A stretch of DNA of 64,000 bases from Terriglobia bacterium (lineage in GTDB: Bacteria > Acidobacteriota > Terriglobia > Terriglobales > Acidobacteriaceae): the NCBI GenBank assembly GCA_020072585.1, contig JAIQGL010000031.1, positions 1 to 64,000 of the forward strand, written 5' to 3'. Both the position numbers and the translations under genes were made by a program. Under the pieces are notes generated by a model, which saw only the letters and a program-made list of their open reading frames with translations, searched no databases and was not told the DNA's origin. Of the stretch, positions 34,925 to 45,511 are shown in pieces. How positions within the stretch are numbered: the first letter of the stretch is position 1; the number at the start of each line of letters is the position of its first letter.

Positions 34925-35186
34925 CTTGGGCTGGTAAAGCAGTTTTTAGTCTTTAGTTTTTAATGCGCGACGGATTACGGGCGTGAAGTGGAGGTCATGG
35001 CAAAGCGGGTATGGCTTCAGGGCGAACTTCAGGACAGTCTTTAAGACACACTTCGGCCCGCACGGTGCTTCCCCATTTTTGAAAAATGAGAAGGCGGACA
35101 GCAACACTTAAGCCAACGAATGCCCGAGTGTTGCTCTCGGTTGCAGGCCTTTGAGCGAGACGCCGGCGCCGCTCCCGGCGGGAAAC
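34901..35186 (-). ncRNA. candidate structured leader RNA, copy B (about 286 nt)
   Basis: Predicted from a promoter near 35193-35222 to the terminator at 34901-34924. The first hairpin at 35162-35179 is GCCGG, GAGCGGCG, CCGGC, with compensatory change against copy A. A long pairing AGCAACACT...AGTGTTGCT follows. GGCCTGCAA and GGGCATTCGTT blocks are shared with copy A. A 94-aa frame (34995-35279) crosses the promoter and lacks protein-like features, so RNA is preferred. Confidence 0.5.
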
Positions 35187-35192
35187 TTTCGT

Positions 35193-35222
35193 AAGGTAGC
35201 CGATTTCACTACCCAATTGCAA
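35193..35222 (-). promoter_or_regulatory. probable promoter of leader RNA B
   Basis: On the minus strand TTGCAA (35222-35217), an 18-nt spacer and TACCTT (35198-35193). The boxes are weaker than in copy A, but the distance from -10 to the first hairpin (13 nt) matches copy A (14 nt). Confidence 0.45.
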
Positions 35223-35438
35223 GAAATATTTTGTTTTTATTTCGCTGTGTCTGATAAAGTCCCTCAGCCGATAGAACACACAGTTTTGGGGACCAAGGGG
35301 CGGAGGTTTAAGACCCCGACCAATCTTTCCAAATATCTGTTGGATCGTGGAGTAGTTTCACGGCGATGAGCAGTGTTAACGGCCTTCCAAGCAACTGTTC
35401 GCCCCTCATGCGAGTCAACGGGTATCCACCGGACTGGG

Positions 35439-37091
35439 TTAATCTCTCTTGCCAAGAGATATTGAATTGCTGGTCTTATTTGTGGTCATGATCGTGCTCG
35501 GGCCGGCCGGGGATTTCAGCCACCCGCCTGCCAACGCAGTCTCCGCTGCGACCTTAATCTCAGGATCCTTGATGCTCTGCAGGAGTGAGATTGCCCAAGC
35601 TTGCGAGATGCCGGCTGCCTGGCGGACCATGGTACAGTAGGCGTTCGTAGACGGCCAGAAAGCCTTTAATGCAGTGTTTGGATCGTCCTCATCGGAGTCT
35701 TTCTCGTAAAGTTTGCCTGCCACCTTCAATCCCGCCTCAATGCTTTGTTTAGCATCATCAAGTCGGTTGATTTTTATATAAATCTCACTCGCGCTACCGT
35801 AATAAGGGAATGCCTCGCTCGGTTGCAACTTCTCCGCAGCGTGGAGCATGTTTTCGACAGCATCGTCTGCGGCACTGTCTTGCTTGGCGGCCGCATGCCT
35901 CGCAATATATTCGTAGAGCTGGGCGCGTAAACTTGTATCTCTGATATTGCCAGCATCGGATACGGCATCGCTGATATGGCCGCTGTCCGCCTTGGCAGCT
36001 ACTTTCTGCGCCGCAGGCTCCTCTAGCATGGATGAGATCATGGAAGGATAACTGCTGCCTGGGTGAAGCTGGAACCCATTTGTCGAGGCAGCCGGATCAG
36101 ATTGAGCGTTCACCCCACCCGGATCACTGGTGTTGGACGCTAAAGCAGGATATTTTTCCTCGTATTTATGCGCTGCCGATGGATCGAACTCCCGAAGCAT
36201 GGGCATGAGTTGAGAGAGGCGGTATTCGTATAGAGAGCGCATCGATGGGCCGCCTTTTCCCGACAATACGGAGTAGCTGACGCTCCCTTTGTCGTCCGCG
36301 GCCTGGATCAGTACCTCGTCAATGGCTTGGGTAACAATCTCTTTGGGCAAACGCTTCCAAAACCGTGACAGCATAGTTGGAAAAGCATCCCTCATTTGGG
36401 AATGAGGCGCATGGTTGCGATAGCTGGCCAGCGCTGTTAAGAATAGCTGCGTCAATTCCCCTGACTGTCCCGGCTTCAGGTCCGCCATCAGCCGAATCGC
36501 ATGTTCATACGGAACCTCACTTTCTGCACTGATTCGGTTGAGCGTTTCCATCGCGCGATCAAATTGCTTCTCTTTTTCCTGCGAGGAGAGCACGGAAATT
36601 AGGATAGCGGTACGGATGGAGGGATCAATTTGCTGCGCCGTCTCATCTGCCTGCTTAGGCTCCAATAGCACGATGGAACGGGCAATGTCACGTTCCAATA
36701 AAAGCCCGGGCGGCAACGATGGATGTGGATTCATCTTCAAACGATCACTGGTTGGCGGTTTTCCAGCCGAGCCGCCTTCATTGGCTGCATGGGCCGCAAC
36801 AAGTGCGGTATGAAATATCTCCAGAGCTTTTGTTTTGTCGATGGCTTGATAGGCCAAGCCGATCTGCCATAATACCCAGGCCCGCATTTTACCTTCCAGC
36901 CCCGCGGCTTCACCCTCAGCCCGTGTCAGCAGATCGATGGCTTGTTCTTCCCCAGCGGGCCGCTTGGCAAGTTTCACAGGTGCTGGCGGCTGTACAGCTT
37001 TAGAGTTATCTTTGTTGACGGATTTGTTCTGAGAGAAGACTGGCGTCACAAAAACCGTGAAAAGCAAAATCGCAAAGGTCCAATAGCGCAT
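35439..37091 (-). CDS. exported helical-repeat protein of unknown function
   Basis: About 550 aa with a signal peptide (RYWTFAILLFTVFVTPVFSQ) after ATG 37091. The mature part is helical, with TPR-like segments (AWVLWQIGLAYQAIDKTKAL, NRLDDAKQSIEAGLKVAGKL). No enzyme motif is seen. Similar large exported helical proteins are frequent in Acidobacteria. It is divergent from the Cys-rich peptide gene, with about 375 bp between. Confidence 0.65.
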   Translation of the reverse strand: MRYWTFAILLFTVFVTPVFSQNKSVNKDNSKAVQPPAPVKLAKRPAGEEQAIDLLTRAEGEAAGLEGKMRAWVLWQIGLAYQAIDKTKALEIFHTALVAAHAANEGGSAGKPPTSDRLKMNPHPSLPPGLLLERDIARSIVLLEPKQADETAQQIDPSIRTAILISVLSSQEKEKQFDRAMETLNRISAESEVPYEHAIRLMADLKPGQSGELTQLFLTALASYRNHAPHSQMRDAFPTMLSRFWKRLPKEIVTQAIDEVLIQAADDKGSVSYSVLSGKGGPSMRSLYEYRLSQLMPMLREFDPSAAHKYEEKYPALASNTSDPGGVNAQSDPAASTNGFQLHPGSSYPSMISSMLEEPAAQKVAAKADSGHISDAVSDAGNIRDTSLRAQLYEYIARHAAAKQDSAADDAVENMLHAAEKLQPSEAFPYYGSASEIYIKINRLDDAKQSIEAGLKVAGKLYEKDSDEDDPNTALKAFWPSTNAYCTMVRQAAGISQAWAISLLQSIKDPEIKVAAETALAGGWLKSPAGPSTIMTTNKTSNSISLGKRD

Positions 37092-37319
37092 CTTACGAAC
37101 CCTCCTGATTAGATAGCACACAGTCTGAACCTGACGATTCTATGTATAGGCACTTTTCGATGCAAGATCTAACTACTGGTTATTGTCGCAGTTCTGTTAT
37201 GAAACCTGGATATAACAAGACTATAAGATATTTTTTAAGGCAAAAAATCAATTGAGATATTGCAGATAGGCCCTGAATATGGAGCTGCTAAATTGTTAAT
37301 TTATCTACTAGGTGTATTT

Positions 37320-37345
37320 GTGAGGTTCCTTTATGGAACTTATAT
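37320..37345 (+). repeat. GTTCC-TTTAT-GGAAC hairpin, copy 1
   Basis: GTTCC (37325-37329) and GGAAC (37335-37339) pair around TTTAT, 140 nt before the first Cys-rich gene. The same hairpin occurs at 37880-37896, plus a decayed copy at 37903-37917, before the second gene. Confidence 0.5.
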
Positions 37346-37378
37346 AACATAATAACGGCTGGATGGCGCAGATTATCT

Positions 37379-37408
37379 TTGACAGCGAATAACGGTGATG
37401 CTAGCATC
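37379..37408 (+). promoter_or_regulatory. promoter and palindrome of Cys-rich gene 1
   Basis: TTGACA (37379-37384), a 17-nt spacer and TAGCAT (37402-37407). The perfect palindrome GATGCTAGCATC (37397-37408) covers the -10 box, as a repressor operator would. The same arrangement is found at 37985-38014. Confidence 0.65.
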
Positions 37409-37467
37409 CAGCTCTGTTTTCTCCGAGGTTAGGTTTCGACAAATAACGTCTATCGAGAGGAGACTGT

Positions 37468-37806
37468 ATGTCCTTCCACAAACTTCTCAAGATATCCATT
37501 CTGGTGTTAGCAGTTGCCGCAATCGGTCTCGTTCTGCTGCCGGCCAGAGCCAACGCCCAGAATACAATTACGTGTACCGCCCCACAAGAATGCCAGGTCT
37601 GTCATGACGAATGCCAGGACGGCCTCATCTGCTGGGCCCAAGTTTGTGTAAATGGCTCAGCTGGCTGGTGTTCTCCATGTTTTGAGACAAAAAAACACCC
37701 TATGGATTTCCAGAAAGGGATCAGGAGTAGTGATGACAAAGCTCTTCTTGCGCAACTCCTGTCAAAGGACCCCGAAGTATCGCAGGCGCTGCGATCCCTG
37801 AAATAG
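37468..37806 (+). CDS. secreted cysteine-rich small protein 1
   Basis: A 112-aa precursor with a signal peptide (LLKISILVLAVAAIGLVLLP, ending ANAQ) and a small mature part with eight Cys residues (TC, EC, VC, EC, IC, VC, WC, PC). The C-terminal helix LLAQLLSKDPEVSQAL is shared with the next gene. GAGAGGAGA lies before the ATG. Probably exported and disulfide-bonded, as a DsbA-like protein is encoded nearby. It could be a toxin, bacteriocin-like peptide or structural protein. Confidence 0.75.
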   Translation: MSFHKLLKISILVLAVAAIGLVLLPARANAQNTITCTAPQECQVCHDECQDGLICWAQVCVNGSAGWCSPCFETKKHPMDFQKGIRSSDDKALLAQLLSKDPEVSQALRSLK

Positions 37807-37879
37807 GTTTATCTGTTTATTTAACAGAGCAAGTAAAGATAGCTCAGTTTCCATCAAAGTTGAGATATTTAGCCCGCGA

Positions 37880-37917
37880 AGTTCCTTTATGGAACTAAAT
37901 AAGTTATTTTATGGAAC
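37880..37917 (+). repeat. GTTCC-TTTAT-GGAAC hairpin, copy 2 with decayed third copy
   Basis: AGTTCC (37880-37885), TTTAT, GGAACT (37891-37896), followed by GTTATTTTATGGAAC at 37903-37917. The outer pair is A-T here and G-T in copy 1. Confidence 0.5.
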
Positions 37918-37984
37918 AGACTATGAGCTATCTATAAGAACTTTCTTAAACTAGCAAACTATCATCACGATATGCAGAATGTCT

Positions 37985-38014
37985 TTGACTGTAGGATACT
38001 GCGATGCTAGCATC
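37985..38014 (+). promoter_or_regulatory. promoter and palindrome of Cys-rich gene 2
   Basis: TTGACT (37985-37990), a 17-nt spacer and TAGCAT (38008-38013), with the same GATGCTAGCATC palindrome at 38003-38014. The following 60 nt up to the SD (GGTTTCG, AATAACGT, CTATCGAGAGGAGACT) are nearly identical to copy 1. Confidence 0.65.
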
Positions 38015-38075
38015 CGGCTCGGGTTTTCTCTGAAGTTAGGTTTCGTAAAATAACGTTCTATCGAGAGGAGACTAC

Positions 38076-38429
38076 ATGACCTTCCCCAAACTTTTCAAAA
38101 TATCACTTTTGGTGTTGACAGTTGCAGTAATCGGCCTTGCTCTGCTGCCGGCCAATGCCAATGCCCAGAACAAAATCACATGTATCACTGGAAGCAGCGG
38201 CTGTGCCCTCTGCTTTGACTCATGTCAGGACGGGGTCGTATGTTACGGCACTGCTTGTCCAGATGGCTCTGGAGGCGGCGGCTGTATTCCATGTACTTCT
38301 GCAACAAACAAGCAACCCCTGGATTTACAGAAAGGGACCACGCACAGCAAACAAAGCGACAAAGTTCTCCTTGCGCAGCTCTTGTCAAAGGACACTGAGA
38401 TATCGCAGGCACTGAAATCTCTGAAATAG
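38076..38429 (+). CDS. secreted cysteine-rich small protein 2
   Basis: A 117-aa tandem paralog of the 37468 gene. It has a signal peptide (LFKISLLVLTVAVIGLALLP, ending ANAQ), eight Cys in the same spacing (TC, GC, LC, SC, VC, AC, GC, PC) with a Gly-rich loop, and the C-terminal LLAQLLSKDTEISQALKSL. The leader is conserved from -35 to the SD, so both were duplicated with their regulation. Confidence 0.75.
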   Translation: MTFPKLFKISLLVLTVAVIGLALLPANANAQNKITCITGSSGCALCFDSCQDGVVCYGTACPDGSGGGGCIPCTSATNKQPLDLQKGTTHSKQSDKVLLAQLLSKDTEISQALKSLK

Positions 38430-38504
38430 GTTGATTCCGTTCACAACCGCGCACGGGGTGAGCCGGCTTCGCCGATTTCTGGTCAAGCCGCTCGCCTCGG
38501 CGCC

Positions 38505-39488
38505 ATGAGGAGCACATTGCGCTTTCGCGGAACACCCCACGCCATGCCAATCCTGGCTCTAGGGCCGGTGCTTGTACTGCTGTTTTTACTCAATGCTTGC
38601 AGGCACAAAAATGAGTTTGCGGCCTTGTCTCCGGAACAATCCCGCCGCGTTGAAATACTGATTCGATCTCAATACGACATCCCTGCAGACTATCAGTTGG
38701 CACTCGGTCAAAGGGCTCGCAGCCAGTTCCCCGGTTATTACGATCTGCCAGTCACCTTTTCGCACGACGGAAAACAAGTAAAGTTCACATTCCTGTTGAC
38801 ACAGGATGAGAAGCATCTGGCGCGGCTGCAGGAGTTTGATCTGACGAAGGATCCGTCGAGCGGAATACTGTTCAATAGCCAACGAGCAAGGGGGGAACCA
38901 CAAGGAAAAGTTACGATCGTCGTATTCGACGATCTGGAATGCCCTTTCTGTGCGCGGTCTCATGCGGCACTCTTTCCGGATACGCTGCAACATTATAAGA
39001 ACGGGGTGACAATCGTCTACAAGGACTTCCCCCTCGTTGAGATTCATCCGTGGGCGATGCATGCCGCTATCAATGCCGGTTGCCTGGCCGAGCAGAACAC
39101 GCCAGCCTATTGGGACTATGTGGACAAGGTCCACACACACTACGCCGATTTTAGCGGGGACAAACAGCGCCTGCATGAGACCTTGCAGAAGCTGGATCAG
39201 TTAGCCAAGCAAGAAACCGGTGTTGACCAAAGCACACTCGATTTGTGCATAAGGAAACAGGACGAGAGCGCGATTCGGGCTTCGATAGCGGAAGGGAAAA
39301 CGCTCGGGGTAGAGAGTACGCCAACTATATTTGTTAACGGTGAGCGAATTGTGGGCGCGCGGCCGATCAATTGGGTGTGGGCCTCCGTCGATCGTGCTCT
39401 CAAGGTCCAGGGACTTGAACCACCCGCCCAAACAGATGTTATGCGTACTGAGACTCTGCAAAATAAGGCGCAAGACGCATTGAAGTAA
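38505..39488 (+). CDS. DsbA-like thioredoxin-fold lipoprotein
   Basis: A 327-aa protein with a lipobox-like signal (VLVLLFLLNACRHK). The C-terminal half is a DSBA/Thioredoxin_4 domain with VVFDDLECPFCARSHAALFP (CPFC active site), a helical insert and VESTPTIFVNGERIVGARP (cis-Pro loop). It is a probable periplasmic disulfide oxidase or isomerase. It follows the two Cys-rich peptide genes on the same strand with a 75-nt gap. It may fold them, an inference from context. Confidence 0.85.
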   Translation: MRSTLRFRGTPHAMPILALGPVLVLLFLLNACRHKNEFAALSPEQSRRVEILIRSQYDIPADYQLALGQRARSQFPGYYDLPVTFSHDGKQVKFTFLLTQDEKHLARLQEFDLTKDPSSGILFNSQRARGEPQGKVTIVVFDDLECPFCARSHAALFPDTLQHYKNGVTIVYKDFPLVEIHPWAMHAAINAGCLAEQNTPAYWDYVDKVHTHYADFSGDKQRLHETLQKLDQLAKQETGVDQSTLDLCIRKQDESAIRASIAEGKTLGVESTPTIFVNGERIVGARPINWVWASVDRALKVQGLEPPAQTDVMRTETLQNKAQDALK

Positions 39489-39706
39489 CTGCAGCTATTG
39501 CCAGTTTGCGCACAAAGCTTTTGCCAGAAGAGAGCTTTATGAGTACCTTTGTGGACCGCAAGAACCAGCGCTTCTAAAAAACGTGCCTCGCCAAAAAAGT
39601 GAACCGCCAAGCGTTGATACTTGCTCACTCCGCTGCAGCGCGCGCTTTAAAAAATTAACCACTTGCTTTACTTTTTACGTTTCTCGCATTTGGCCCGGCA
39701 AAACTC

Positions 39707-39735
39707 TTGACAAACTCAAATACATCTCCGACACT
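39707..39735 (+). promoter_or_regulatory. promoter of HTH cassette gene 3, predicted leaderless
   Basis: TTGACA (39707-39712), a 17-nt spacer and GACACT (39730-39735). ATG at 39745 follows after 9 nt, as in cassettes 1 and 2. Confidence 0.6.
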
Positions 39736-39744
39736 GAATGAAGA

Positions 39745-40005
39745 ATGAGTCGGCTTTCCACGCGCGAAGCGGCAAAGAGGCTTGGCATAAACTATGACAC
39801 GCTTGCCCACTACATTGCTGTGGGCAAGGTGGCTGCTCCTGAGATTGCCAAGGTTGGCAGGAGGGTCATTCATATGTGGACCGAGGCTGAAATCGAACAC
39901 GTCCGCCAACTCCTGCCCAAGATCGCCAACGGCAGGAAAACGCGTTACAAGAGAAAACAGTCAGCAGTCAGCACTCAGCAGTCGGCAAAAAAGAAAAAGA
40001 AGTAG
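39745..40005 (+). CDS. small HTH cassette regulator 3
   Basis: An 86-aa paralog of the 4020 and 26156 genes. HTH STREAAKRLGINYDTLAHYI, wing GRRVIHMWTEAEIEHVRQ, signature LPKIANGRKTRY and a Lys/Gln/Ser tail ending KKKKK. It is followed by the conserved leader at 40111, but the payload gene differs. Confidence 0.75.
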   Translation: MSRLSTREAAKRLGINYDTLAHYIAVGKVAAPEIAKVGRRVIHMWTEAEIEHVRQLLPKIANGRKTRYKRKQSAVSTQQSAKKKKK

Positions 40006-40014
40006 TTGGTATAA

Positions 40015-40048
40015 GGAAGTAATTGGTAATTGGTATTTAGTATTTGGC
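40015..40048. repeat. degenerate AATTGGT repeat
   Basis: AAGTAATTGGTAATTGGTAT then TTAGTATTTGG between the HTH gene and the leader. It matches in style the TTAGCCATT repeats in the equivalent spacers at 4310 and 26130. Confidence 0.45.
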
Positions 40049-40110
40049 AAAAGAAAAAACGCAGGCGAGGGCGCCTGCGGTCCGCAGAAAAAGTAAAACC
40101 TAAACCAGTC

Positions 40111-40182
40111 GGGCAACGTCCGGTGCTACAAACACCGAACGCGCCCTAACCGCAGTTGACCTGCTATGGAGGCAGGCAAACC
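40111..40182 (+). promoter_or_regulatory. conserved cassette leader, copy 3
   Basis: CGGTG, loop CTACAAA, CACCG and then the invariant GAACGCGCCCTAACC. ATGGAGGCAGGC precedes the ATG at 40183. The hairpin of copy 1 (CGGTG/CACCG) is kept, with a loop differing by a few bases. Confidence 0.6.
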
Positions 40183-40530
40183 ATGGCTGTTCATAAAGTT
40201 ATACGCACCACTCCACTGGCGCAACCTCAACCCAAATCCGAGCGCCTGACTGCTAACACTAAACCCGAACCACTGCCGGTGAGGGCCCACGCCTACCGTA
40301 GTCTCGCGATAATGAACAACGGGCTTGAAGAGGCCATCCACGGCCTTGAGGAGCTAAAGAAGATTACTTACTTCTCCTCCTCGGAAAGCCTCCATGGCAT
40401 CCACAGCCTGCTTTGCCGGATTCGGGAGCAGGCCAACGGTGAAGCCATGGCCGTTCTGGCGGAGCGCGAAACCGCCAACGCTCGCCACTCACAGCAACTT
40501 TGCCTTGAATCGGAAGGCGCCAGCCGCTAG
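40183..40530 (+). CDS. unrelated small payload of cassette 3
   Basis: A 115-aa protein beginning MAVHKVIRTTPLAQP. The N-terminal 40 residues are Pro/Lys/Thr-rich, and a helical domain follows (LEEAIHGLEELKKI, LLCRIREQANGEAMAVLAER). It lacks the DKT motif, so only the MAV start and leader are shared with the other cassettes. The ATG follows GGAGG by 8 nt. A strong terminator lies at 40589. Function unknown. Confidence 0.6.
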   Translation: MAVHKVIRTTPLAQPQPKSERLTANTKPEPLPVRAHAYRSLAIMNNGLEEAIHGLEELKKITYFSSSESLHGIHSLLCRIREQANGEAMAVLAERETANARHSQQLCLESEGASR

Positions 40531-40588
40531 CGGCAGCCGCCACGGGCAGATCCCGATCCAATTCCTTATTTGCTACTCCCGTAACCAG

Positions 40589-40614
40589 GCCCGTTCTCCG
40601 GAACGGGCTTTCTT
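40589..40614 (+). terminator. terminator of cassette 3
   Basis: GCCCGTTC, TCCG, GAACGGGC, TTTCTT. An 8-bp perfect stem 58 nt past the payload stop. Confidence 0.85.
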
Positions 40615-40755
40615 ATCCTGTTGATTCTAAGGGCCAGATTAGAAATCCACACATAAATACTCTGCCACAGCTACTTGCCTTGCATGATAATCTTAGAAGT
40701 AGCAGAATGGGGGTAATCCAATCCTCCCGAAAAATGGACTCGTAAAGGCGAATCA

Positions 40756-43158
<2,403 letters not shown>

Positions 43159-43180
43159 GATGCTGTCATTGCACTCCTAA

Positions 43181-43208
43181 GCCCGCTCAGCGAGAGCGGG
43201 CTTTCCTT
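43181..43208 (+). terminator. lon terminator
   Basis: GCCCGCTC, AGCGA, GAGCGGGC followed by TTTCCTTT, 22 nt after the lon stop. Confidence 0.85.
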
Positions 43209-43313
43209 TGCTCCAAAGCTGCGTAGGTTTGCACCTCTATATGGGCCCTTAAGCATCTTTTTGTTCATTATTACTCGTCGTAATTCGATTTTGATTGTTA
43301 GAATTGCAACCTC

Positions 43314-43928
43314 ATGTCGCTCCTGCGTACCATCTTCGGCCCCAGCCGTGAAGAAATCTGGCGGCAGCTCTGCGACCAGACTGGGGCCACCTACATTGCC
43401 GGCGGCTTCTGGAAAGGCGACAAGGTTGAGGCCACGCACGGCCCGTGGACCGTTACGCTGGATACATATGCGGTTTCTACCGGCAAGACCACCGTCGTCT
43501 ATACGCGTATGCGCGCGCCGTACGTCAACCCAGATGGGTTTCGCTTCACCGTTTATCGCAAGGGTATCTTCACTGCCATTGGAAAGCTGTTCGGCATGCA
43601 GGATGTGTCCGTGGGGCATGAGGACTTTGACCGCGACTTTGTGATCAAGGGCAATGATGAGCACAAGCTGTGGCGTCTCTTCGCCAGTCAGCGGGTCCGC
43701 GATTTGATTTCCGCCCAGAAGGACATTTACTTTTCCGTCAAAGACGACGATGGCATGGTCTGGCGCAGCCGCTTTCCTGATGGCGTGGACGAACTATATT
43801 TTCAGGTGGTGGGCGTGATCAAGGACCTGGAGCGGCTGAAACTGCTCTATGAGCTGTTCGCGGAAACGCTCGACGAGCTGGGCCGCATGGGATCGGCATC
43901 GCAGCAGGCCCCTCCGGTAAAACTATAA
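43314..43928 (+). CDS. conserved unknown protein downstream of lon
   Basis: A 204-aa protein with no signal peptide or membrane segment. Beta-rich pieces (HGPWTVTLDTYAVSTGKTTV, FRFTVYRKGIF) and a helical C-terminus (LERLKLLYELFAETLDEL) are seen. It might resemble DUF3137-type proteins, but the link is weak. It lies between lon and engB, all on the plus strand. Confidence 0.65.
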   Translation: MSLLRTIFGPSREEIWRQLCDQTGATYIAGGFWKGDKVEATHGPWTVTLDTYAVSTGKTTVVYTRMRAPYVNPDGFRFTVYRKGIFTAIGKLFGMQDVSVGHEDFDRDFVIKGNDEHKLWRLFASQRVRDLISAQKDIYFSVKDDDGMVWRSRFPDGVDELYFQVVGVIKDLERLKLLYELFAETLDELGRMGSASQQAPPVKL

Positions 43929-44056
43929 ATCCAACGTGTTATGGTTCTAGTAGCGGTGAGGCCGGCTTGCGCGCCGAACCGCATGCCGCAGGAGCTGAAC
44001 GCGTTTGAAGCATTCTGCAAACTTCAGTGGTTTGGAGCGCCAGCGACAACTACTCA

Positions 44057-44653
44057 ATGAAACACATCATAGCTAAATTCCTTACCTCAGCCGCCGACCC
44101 AAAATTTTTCCCTCCGGAAGGCCCGCCGGAATTCGCCTTCCTGGGCCGCTCGAATGTTGGCAAATCCAGTCTGATCAATTCCCTGCTGGGCCAGAAGATG
44201 GCGCACGTGAGCTCCACTCCAGGACGCACACGCACGATCAACTTTATCGGGATTTACGCCAAGGCCAGCCAGCCATATCCGGAAATGCTGCTCGTCGATC
44301 TCCCCGGTTACGGATACGCCAAGCTCTCGCGTGAGATTTCCGCCGAGTGGCCCAAGTTCATTGAGCCTTACCTGAAGGAGCGCGAAACGCTGGCGCTCTC
44401 CATCGTCCTGATTGACTCCAATGTTCCGGCGCAGCCGCCTGACCGGCAGCTGATTGACTTCCTGCGCGGCATGGGACGCGACTTTCTGGTGGTGGCCACC
44501 AAGGCCGACAAGCTTTCTGCCAACAAGTTGCGCAGCGCGCTTGCCGCTCTGGCCCGCGACCACGGCGTTGAAACTCTTCTTCCTTATTCGTCCAGGACAG
44601 GCGACGGACGCGCCGAGCTCTGGCGCGAAATCAGATCGCGGACCACCCAATAG
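44057..44653 (+). CDS. engB: ribosome-biogenesis GTPase YihA/EngB
   Basis: A 198-aa TRAFAC GTPase needed for 50S assembly. G1 is GRSNVGKSSLIN, G3 VDLPGYGYAK, G4 TKADKL and G5 near YSSRTGDG. ATG 44057 (MKHIIAKFLTSA) is chosen over 44027, because the family usually starts about 25-30 residues before G1. Confidence 0.95.
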   Translation: MKHIIAKFLTSAADPKFFPPEGPPEFAFLGRSNVGKSSLINSLLGQKMAHVSSTPGRTRTINFIGIYAKASQPYPEMLLVDLPGYGYAKLSREISAEWPKFIEPYLKERETLALSIVLIDSNVPAQPPDRQLIDFLRGMGRDFLVVATKADKLSANKLRSALAALARDHGVETLLPYSSRTGDGRAELWREIRSRTTQ

Positions 44654-44656
44654 CAC

Positions 44657-45115
44657 ATGACACACAAATCCATGGATCCCTTTGCGCGCAAGATGGTGTT
44701 TGGCTCGTTCGTTTACGGCGGAGTGATGCTGGTGATGTTTGCCGTGCTCACGGTGGTCTATCTTCACATGCGGCCGCGATGCTCGGACCGCGTGGTGGCT
44801 GCGGCAACGGACGCAGGCAAAGCATGGACAGCCACTGTGATGGAACGCCGTTGCGGCGCGGAAGCGCCTTTCTTCACCCACGTGAACATTCGCTCTGCGT
44901 CGGAAGATCTGAGGACAGGCTTTTTCTCCGGCGCCTCCACTGAAGGCGAAGTTTTTCTCATTGAGCAGGATGCTGCCGGCGCCGGTGTGAATCTCATCTG
45001 GATCGCTCCGGACACGCTTGCGATCGCGTGCCCACACTGCACCCCGGCTTACATTCGCCAGTCCGATCCGCAGTGGGGCGTGGTACGCATCCATTACCAA
45101 CTGCCTCCACGCTAG
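44657..45115 (+). CDS. small membrane-anchored protein of unknown function
   Basis: A 152-aa protein with one N-terminal membrane segment (GSFVYGGVMLVMFAVLTVVY) and a soluble part with CPHC (IACPHCTPAYI). It starts 4 nt after engB, so co-expression is likely. An inner ATG at 44672 (MDPFARK) is possible. The family is not recognised. Confidence 0.6.
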   Translation: MTHKSMDPFARKMVFGSFVYGGVMLVMFAVLTVVYLHMRPRCSDRVVAAATDAGKAWTATVMERRCGAEAPFFTHVNIRSASEDLRTGFFSGASTEGEVFLIEQDAAGAGVNLIWIAPDTLAIACPHCTPAYIRQSDPQWGVVRIHYQLPPR

Positions 45116-45330
45116 AGCAGTTCTAGAATTGCCGGCCCTGAGACATACCTCAGCAGCTGACGCGCGCCGCTTATATCTCATCAGCGCAGGCCCACAGCAG
45201 CCATGGAACCGGTAGGGCCCTGTTCAATTTTGAACTATCCCAGACATCCCGAAATTGAGACCAGGCGTCCAACAGGCAGCACCCCAAAAAAGGGGCCGGG
45301 CCATGCGTACGCAAGCAAAGGAGGCACCGA
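45116..45330. other. intergenic region
   Basis: No large gene is seen between 45116 and 45511. CCCC-AAAAAA-GGGG near 45283 is a short hairpin. AAAGGAGG at 45318 is a full-strength SD and precedes a short ORF. Confidence 0.4.
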
Positions 45331-45435
45331 ATGCTCCGCCTTGAAATCCCCAGCCCTGGAACAATTCGATCAAAACTGAGCATTCTGTCAGTACCTCACC
45401 AGTCAAAAACCAAAAAACGCGTATTTGAGCCATAA
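45331..45435 (+). CDS. possible 34-residue peptide gene
   Basis: ATG at 45331 is preceded by AAAGGAGG at a 5-nt distance. The 34-codon frame ends with TAA at 45433-45435. The peptide is basic (SKTKKRVFEP at its end) and has no recognised family. It may be a leader peptide for the DUF6345 gene at 45512. Confidence 0.35.
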   Translation: MLRLEIPSPGTIRSKLSILSVPHQSKTKKRVFEP

Positions 45436-45511
45436 CATAGCGGAGCTGGTGGGCTGATACGCGACCCGCTCAACCTGGCAATTCCCCCCTCGAACAGAAA
45501 TGGAGCGTCTT

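Noticed and set aside
34995-35279. 94-codon frame inside leader RNA B
   Set aside because: It spans the predicted promoter, has no SD and has no counterpart in leader A, which shares RNA features instead.
44087-45181. 364-codon minus-strand frame across engB
   Set aside because: engB has all G motifs on the plus strand; the antisense chain is low-complexity Arg/Gly/His.
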